From DATFGK01 sp046712825 (lineage in GTDB: Bacteria; Actinomycetota; AC-67): a stretch of DNA of 11,043 bases. Positions 7,189 through 11,043 of this stretch are shown here, piece after piece. The notes under the pieces were generated by a model that was not told the DNA's origin, did no database searches, and saw nothing but the letters and a program-made list of their open reading frames with translations. The first letter of the stretch is position 1; the number at the start of each line of letters is the position of its first letter. The stretch is taken from NCBI GenBank assembly GCA_046712825.1, contig JBKKCR010000107.1, forward strand, positions 1 to 11,043, read 5' to 3'. The translations under genes were made by a program, and so were the position numbers.

Positions 7189-7212
7189 CCCGGCCGCCCG
7201 ACTCGGGCCGGG
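7189..7212 (+). terminator. GC-rich hairpin between the lipoprotein and flavoprotein genes (attenuator or mRNA-stabilising)
   Basis: CCCGGCC (7189-7195) and GGCCGGG (7206-7212) form a perfect seven-pair stem around a ten-base loop, starting eight bases after the lipoprotein stop. An alternative inner stem GCCCG/CGGGC is possible. No T-run follows, so a full rho-independent terminator is unlikely. A partial block, or protection of the lipoprotein mRNA end that raises its level over the downstream genes, fits the usual need for excess binding protein. Confidence 0.45.
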
Positions 7213-7231
7213 AACGAGCTGAGAGCGGAAG

Positions 7232-8359
7232 ATGCGAACCGCCGTCTGCGACCTGTTCGGGATCGAGTTCCCGATCTTCGCCTTCAGCCATTGCCGAGAC
7301 GTCGTCGCCGCCGTCACCAACGCCGGCGGGATGGGGGTGCTCGGCGCGGCGGCGTTCTCGCCCGAGCAGCTCGAGCTCGAGTTGAGCTGGATCGACTCGC
7401 ACGTCGGCGGCAAGACCTACGGCGTGGACGTTCTCATGCCTGCCTCGTACGTGGATGCGGGGGTCGGGCTCGATCGGATGGCGGAAGAGCTCAACAAGAT
7501 GATCCCCGAGGGGCATCGCCGGTTCGTGGCGGAGTTCCTCGAGCGGCACGACGTCCCTCCCCTCCCCACCGGCGATGAACCGGCCGGCCGCTTCCTCGGG
7601 CTGACCCACGAAGGAGCACGCTCGCAGCTCGAGATCGCGTTCGCCCATCCGGTGAGCCTCGTGGTCAACGCGCTCGGCCCTCCGCCGAAGGACGTGGTCG
7701 ACCTCGCGCACGAGCGCGGGATGAAGGTCGGGGCGCTGGTCGGCACCGGGGCGCACGCGGTCAAGCAGATCGCCGACGGCGTCGACGTGATCATCGCGCA
7801 GGGCACCGAGGCCGGCGGGCACACCGGCGAGATCTCCACGATGGTGCTCGTCCCCGAGGTCGTCGATGCGGTCCACCCCGCGCCGGTGCTGGCGGCCGGG
7901 GGGATCGGAACCGGCCGCCAAGTGGCCGCCGCGATGGCGCTGGGAGCTCAGGGCGTCTGGACCGGCTCGGTGTGGCTGACCGTGGCCGAGAGCGACACGC
8001 CGCCGGCGTTGATGCGGAAGCTCCTCGCCGCGCGAAGCAACGAAACAGTTCGCTCGCGCTCGTGGTCGGGCAAGCCGATCCGGATGCTCCGCACTCCGTG
8101 GACCGAGGCATGGGACTCCCCCGGCTCTCCCGGAACGCTGCCGGCTCCGCTGCAAGCGGTCCTGTTCGAGGAAGCGGAGCAGCGCATCCTGCGTTCCAAG
8201 GGCGACGACCTGGCCGGAAGCCCGGTCGGGCAGATCGTCGGACGGATGAACGCGATCCGATCTGCTCCAGACGTGTTCTTCGAGCTGGTCGAGGGCTATC
8301 TGAAGACGGTGACAGAACTCACCGCCATGCTGGATGACGAACCCGGCTTCGGAACATGA
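7232..8359 (+). CDS. Nitronate monooxygenase / 2-nitropropane dioxygenase-family FMN protein
   Basis: The 375-residue product is a TIM-barrel flavoprotein. Landmarks are an early FPIF (13-16), GGMGVLG (32-38), the AQGTEAGGHTG loop (189-199) with H197 where the family has its conserved His, and the FMN-phosphate region VLAAGGIGTGRQVAAAMALGAQGVWTG (219-245, in sequence order). Nitronate oxidation is the name-giving activity, but the group is broad. The mycobacterial IpdC protein, of the same family, works on CoA esters in steroid breakdown, and that kind of job suits this neighbourhood better than nitroalkane detoxification. A GA-rich stretch precedes ATG 7232. The stop overlaps the next start as ATGA, so the two genes are translated together. 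It follows the lipoprotein gene by 50 bases and a hairpin. Family call firm, reaction unknown. Confidence 0.85.
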   Translation: MRTAVCDLFGIEFPIFAFSHCRDVVAAVTNAGGMGVLGAAAFSPEQLELELSWIDSHVGGKTYGVDVLMPASYVDAGVGLDRMAEELNKMIPEGHRRFVAEFLERHDVPPLPTGDEPAGRFLGLTHEGARSQLEIAFAHPVSLVVNALGPPPKDVVDLAHERGMKVGALVGTGAHAVKQIADGVDVIIAQGTEAGGHTGEISTMVLVPEVVDAVHPAPVLAAGGIGTGRQVAAAMALGAQGVWTGSVWLTVAESDTPPALMRKLLAARSNETVRSRSWSGKPIRMLRTPWTEAWDSPGSPGTLPAPLQAVLFEEAEQRILRSKGDDLAGSPVGQIVGRMNAIRSAPDVFFELVEGYLKTVTELTAMLDDEPGFGT

Positions 8360-8946
8360 CCTTCGACGTCTTGCACGCGTTGCGACTGAAAGGCATGGTC
8401 GCGGTCGAGGCGCTGGCCTCGCTCGTCGAGCGCTCCGTGGACGACGTGCAGGCGGAACTCGACCGCTTGGCGGCAGGCGGTTTCGTACGTCTGCGCGAGA
8501 CGCCGCGGCTCACCGGTTGGGCGCTGACGCCGGAAGGGCACGCGCGCCACGCGCAGGAGATGTCCCGCATGCGGACGCCGGAGATCGTCTCGGGACTCAC
8601 GCCGCCCTACGAAGACTTCCTTCGGCTCAACGACCGGGTGAAGGCCCTGTCGACGTCGTGGCAGCAGCTCGCCGCCGACGACGCGGCCGGCCGGTGGGAT
8701 GCGATCGAGGAGCTCGACGATGTGCTCGGGGAGGCGGCCGCGATCTTGATCGCGGCCGCCGGCGTGGTTCCCCGGTTCCGCTCATACGAGCGCCGCTTGG
8801 CGTCCGCGCTGGAACAGCTCCGCGCCGGCGACGAGCGCTTCTTCACCGGCGTGACGGTGGACTCGTTCCACGCCGTGTGGTTCGAATGTCACGAGGATCT
8901 CATCCAGAGCCTGGGGCGCGACCGCGTGCAAGAGGGAAGCTTCTGA
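8356..8946 (+). CDS. Winged-helix DNA-binding-like protein, partner of PpdK
   Basis: The 196-residue product has a winged-helix-like N-terminal part. Helices run over about 2-40, with the pattern VAVEALASLVERSVDDVQAE at about 15-34, and a beta wing follows (GFVRLRETPRLTGWALTPEG, 42-61). The second half (about 75-196) is mainly helical, without a recognised domain. The LTPEG ending of the wing is common in MarR/PadR-like proteins. It overlaps the flavoprotein gene by four bases and the dikinase gene by one (TGATG). From memory, a protein of similar size adjoins the short ppdK of Mycobacterium tuberculosis (Rv1126c/Rv1127c). The tight coupling suggests it acts with the dikinase, as a subunit or a regulator, rather than as a free operon repressor. 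DNA binding is inferred from the fold only. Confidence 0.7.
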   Translation: MTFDVLHALRLKGMVAVEALASLVERSVDDVQAELDRLAAGGFVRLRETPRLTGWALTPEGHARHAQEMSRMRTPEIVSGLTPPYEDFLRLNDRVKALSTSWQQLAADDAAGRWDAIEELDDVLGEAAAILIAAAGVVPRFRSYERRLASALEQLRAGDERFFTGVTVDSFHAVWFECHEDLIQSLGRDRVQEGSF

Positions 8947-10865
8947 TGGCGACCACGACGCACGCGGACGTCGTCTCGTTCGACGACGCCGATCCCGGCG
9001 ACGTCGCCCGGCTCGGCGGGAAGGGGGCGAGCCTGGTCGAGATGCGGCGGCTCGGGTTGTCGGTCCCACCCGGATTCATCATCTCGACCGACGTTTGCCG
9101 CCGATATCTGCGCGACGGCCGTCTGCCCGAAACGATCGGCGCAGCCGCGGACTCGCACCTCGCGGACGTGGAACGGACGCTCGGCCGCCGGCTCGGCGAT
9201 GCCGACGCTCCCCTGCTCGTCTCCGTGCGATCCGGGGCGCCGGTTTCGATGCCGGGGATGATGGACACGATCCTCGACCTCGGACTGTGCGACGCGACGG
9301 TCGGCGGTCTCGCTCGCGCGACCGGAGACGAACGCTTCGCCTGGGATTGCTACGTCCGGCTCCTCATCGCGTACGGGACCACCGTGCGTGGGATAGACGC
9401 CGCGGCGTTGAGCATGGCTACCACCGGCTCACCGGAGGACGCGGACGGCCTCAGCCGGTCGGCGCGATCGCTGCTCGCGCTGATCGAAGAGCGCTCGGGG
9501 CGGCCCTTTCCACAAGACACGCGCGCGCAGCTCGACGAAGCGATCGCCGCCGTCTTCTCCTCGTGGGAGAGTCCGCGTGCGAAGAGATACCGCATGTACG
9601 CGGGCATCGACGACGATCTCGGCACGGCCGTCGTGGTGCAGGCGATGGTGTTCGGCAACCTCGGCGAGGGATCGGGAACCGGTGTCGCCTTCACCAGGGA
9701 CCCGGCCACCGGCGCTCGGGTGCCGTACGGCGACTTCCTCGCCGGCGCGCAGGGCGACGACGTCGTCGCCGGCGAGCACGACGTCGGCTCACTCGACGAC
9801 TGCCGGGCGATCGCGCCGGAAGCGTTCGCCGATCTGACGCGAGCCCTCGACGTGGTCGAGCGCGCTCACCGTGACATGTGCGAGATAGAGTTCACCGTCG
9901 AGCAAGGGCGGCTGTGGGTCCTCCAATCGCGCGTCGGACAGCGGACGGGCGCCGCCGCCGTGCGGATCGCGACCGAGATGATCGCCGAAGGCTTCGTCGA
10001 CCCCGCAGAGGCGATCACGCGCATCCACCCCAGCGCTTTGCTCCATCTGCGTGCGCCCGTGCTCGACCCCGACGCGCCTCGCGAGCTCATCGGACGCGGC
10101 GTGCCCGCGTCGCCGGGATCCGCGGTCGGCCACGTCGCGCTCACGCCTTCGCGGGCCGAGGAGATGGCTGCCGACGGCACGGACGTCATCCTGGTCCGGC
10201 CGTTCACGAGCCCCGACGACGTCGCCGGCATGATCGCCGCGCGCGGGATCGTAACGGCGCACGGCGGGCGGACGAGCCACGCGGCCGTCGTCGCGCGAGG
10301 CATGGACCGGCCGGCGGTGTGCGGCTTGACCGGTCTGGTGGTCACCGACGCCGGGGCCCGCTTCGGCGTAACCACGTTGACCGAGGGAGACGAGATCTCG
10401 ATCGACGGCACGTCGGGCGAGGTTTACCGGGGCGCACTCCCGCGGGTCACCCCGGCGCCGGACCCACGCGTCGAGACGCTTCTCGCGCACTGCGATACGG
10501 GCCGGCGCATCCCGGTCCTAGCGGAGGGCGGCGCGACGGGGTGGGCGGACGGTCGATTCGACCCGACCGCCGCGATCGTCTGTCGCACCCGCGAGGATGT
10601 CGAGCGCGCCGTGCGAGCGGCCGATCCGGATCGGACGCTGGTGATCGACCCGGATGAGGCGGACGGACCGGCGGCTCTCGCGGCGGGCGGCGAGGCGGCG
10701 GCCGCCGGGATCCGGGTCGTCGCGCGCGTCGATCGCTCCTGGCCGGCCGCCGTGCGACGGCTTCCTCCTGCCCCCTGGACCGCAGTCGTCGCGACCGAGG
10801 AAGGCAGCTGGGCGGCGCGGCTGCTGGCCGCAACCGTCGAGATTTCCGGGCCGGAAAGCCAGTAA
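8946..10865 (+). CDS. ppdK: Pyruvate phosphate dikinase-like protein, short form lacking the PEP/pyruvate barrel
   Basis: The 639-residue product (full-length enzymes have about 870-900) has the ATP-grasp half, with GGKGASL (24-30), LVSVRSGAPVSMPGMMDTIL (91-110), GNLGEGSGTGVAFTRDP (237-253) and LQSR (326-329). The swivelling phosphohistidine domain carries HGGRTSHAAVVARGM (439-453), with H445 as the residue that would take the phosphate. After about 499 the PEP-binding barrel is missing. In its place is a tail of about 140 residues that seems to keep only a relic of the barrel's beginning (VCRTRED, 545-551, like the GLCRTEHMF of normal enzymes). ATP-dependent phosphorylation of the His is possible, but transfer to pyruvate would need another protein. 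Start ATG 8946 overlaps the previous stop. The frame runs upstream to 8334, but that is the shadow of the preceding gene. Mycobacterial PpdK is also short, so this is not a sequencing fault. Confidence 0.82.
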   Translation: MATTTHADVVSFDDADPGDVARLGGKGASLVEMRRLGLSVPPGFIISTDVCRRYLRDGRLPETIGAAADSHLADVERTLGRRLGDADAPLLVSVRSGAPVSMPGMMDTILDLGLCDATVGGLARATGDERFAWDCYVRLLIAYGTTVRGIDAAALSMATTGSPEDADGLSRSARSLLALIEERSGRPFPQDTRAQLDEAIAAVFSSWESPRAKRYRMYAGIDDDLGTAVVVQAMVFGNLGEGSGTGVAFTRDPATGARVPYGDFLAGAQGDDVVAGEHDVGSLDDCRAIAPEAFADLTRALDVVERAHRDMCEIEFTVEQGRLWVLQSRVGQRTGAAAVRIATEMIAEGFVDPAEAITRIHPSALLHLRAPVLDPDAPRELIGRGVPASPGSAVGHVALTPSRAEEMAADGTDVILVRPFTSPDDVAGMIAARGIVTAHGGRTSHAAVVARGMDRPAVCGLTGLVVTDAGARFGVTTLTEGDEISIDGTSGEVYRGALPRVTPAPDPRVETLLAHCDTGRRIPVLAEGGATGWADGRFDPTAAIVCRTREDVERAVRAADPDRTLVIDPDEADGPAALAAGGEAAAAGIRVVARVDRSWPAAVRRLPPAPWTAVVATEEGSWAARLLAATVEISGPESQ

Positions 10866-10875
10866 TTGCACTGTG

Positions 10876-10881
10876 TATAAT
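10876..10881 (+). promoter_or_regulatory. Perfect -10 box giving a leaderless start of the GntR gene
   Basis: TATAAT lies in an AT-rich patch 23 bases long after the dikinase stop. Transcription would start near 10888-10889, on the ATG itself. No good -35 box is seen at the matching distance. An imperfect palindrome (10865-10881, ATTnnACnnnGTnnAAT) covers the box and could be an autoregulatory site. Confidence 0.5.
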
Positions 10882-10888
10882 GAGTGAG

Positions 10889-11043
10889 ATGAGCAAATCG
10901 GTTGGTGAATTGCACGCTACCGAGCGTCTCGTGACGAACGAGCGGGTGCGCGTTCCCAAGACCGCCGAGCTCGTGGCGTCCGAACTTCGTCGGCGGATCG
11001 TTCGCGGCGAGCTCAAGGAAGGCGACGCGCTTCCGCCCGAGAC
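10889..11043 (+). CDS. GntR-family transcriptional regulator, N-terminal part only
   Basis: The frame gives 51 codons before the window ends. After a short variable leader, residues 22-51 read as the first helix and turn of a GntR winged-helix domain: VPKTAELVASELRRRIVRGE, then LKEGDALPPE, the family's well-known G.L..G..LP.E pattern. The effector domain that would tell FadR from HutC or other subfamilies is missing; the long leader and the VPK.AE.VA start are common in the FadR-like group. ATG 10889 was chosen over the in-frame ATG 10880 because the latter lies across the TATAAT box and a transcript from that box would begin at about 10889. It could control the divergent operons, but its promoter is separate from the dikinase operon. 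Confidence 0.85.
   Translation, partial: MSKSVGELHATERLVTNERVRVPKTAELVASELRRRIVRGELKEGDALPPE

Noticed and set aside
8334..8945. N-terminal extension of the dikinase frame
   Set aside because: It is the out-of-frame reading of the winged-helix gene, and the ATP-grasp domain begins only after ATG 8946.
8946..10865. Dikinase as a frameshifted or broken full-length gene
   Set aside because: The downstream sequence starts a GntR gene after 23 bases, leaving no room for a barrel in any frame. Short PpdK proteins are known in mycobacteria.
1..11043. Mobile element, phage, toxin-antitoxin or defence locus
   Set aside because: No transposase, integrase, terminal repeats, attachment site or defence domain was found, and base use is even throughout.

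Overview
The window is uniformly GC-rich. Its genes are tightly packed and often overlap by 1-4 bases (ATGA, TGATG). One reading start appears leaderless next to a perfect TATAAT box. The gene families present (a TLP1-type thiolase-like protein, a PaaK-like ligase and a short PpdK with a winged-helix partner) are familiar from Actinomycetota. I infer an environmental actinobacterium; the genus cannot be told from the sequence. No rRNA, tRNA, CRISPR array, insertion sequence or other mobile element is visible, and no gene-free stretch exceeds about 210 bases.

Layout. Two gene blocks diverge from a 206-base control region (5617-5822). The left block runs on the minus strand: a PaaK-like acyl-CoA ligase, a TLP1-type thiolase-like protein, an enoyl-CoA hydratase, a 39-residue membrane microprotein not noted by ordinary length cut-offs, and a membrane-anchored protein of the linalool dehydratase/isomerase (Ldi) family cut by the window's left edge. 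The right block runs on the plus strand: a lipoprotein substrate-binding protein of the branched-chain amino-acid (LivK-like) ABC class, a strong hairpin, a nitronate-monooxygenase-family flavoprotein, a small winged-helix protein and a shortened pyruvate phosphate dikinase. A GntR-family regulator starts at the right edge and is cut off.

How the genes may work together (inference). Ligase, thiolase-like protein and crotonase form a CoA-thioester catabolic set. The Ldi-family enzyme suggests that the feed substrate is a terpenoid or other branched alcohol, isomerised or dehydrated at the membrane, oxidised elsewhere to an acid, then activated by the ligase. The orphan lipoprotein could bring in the substrate, and the flavoprotein could act on a CoA intermediate. 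A 29-base palindrome (11 of 14 pairs matched) lies over the -35 box of the rightward promoter and just upstream of the leftward one. It is the likely shared operator for the whole island. The least expected items are the membrane-anchored Ldi protein with a changed active-site position, the microprotein tucked in front of it, and this operator.
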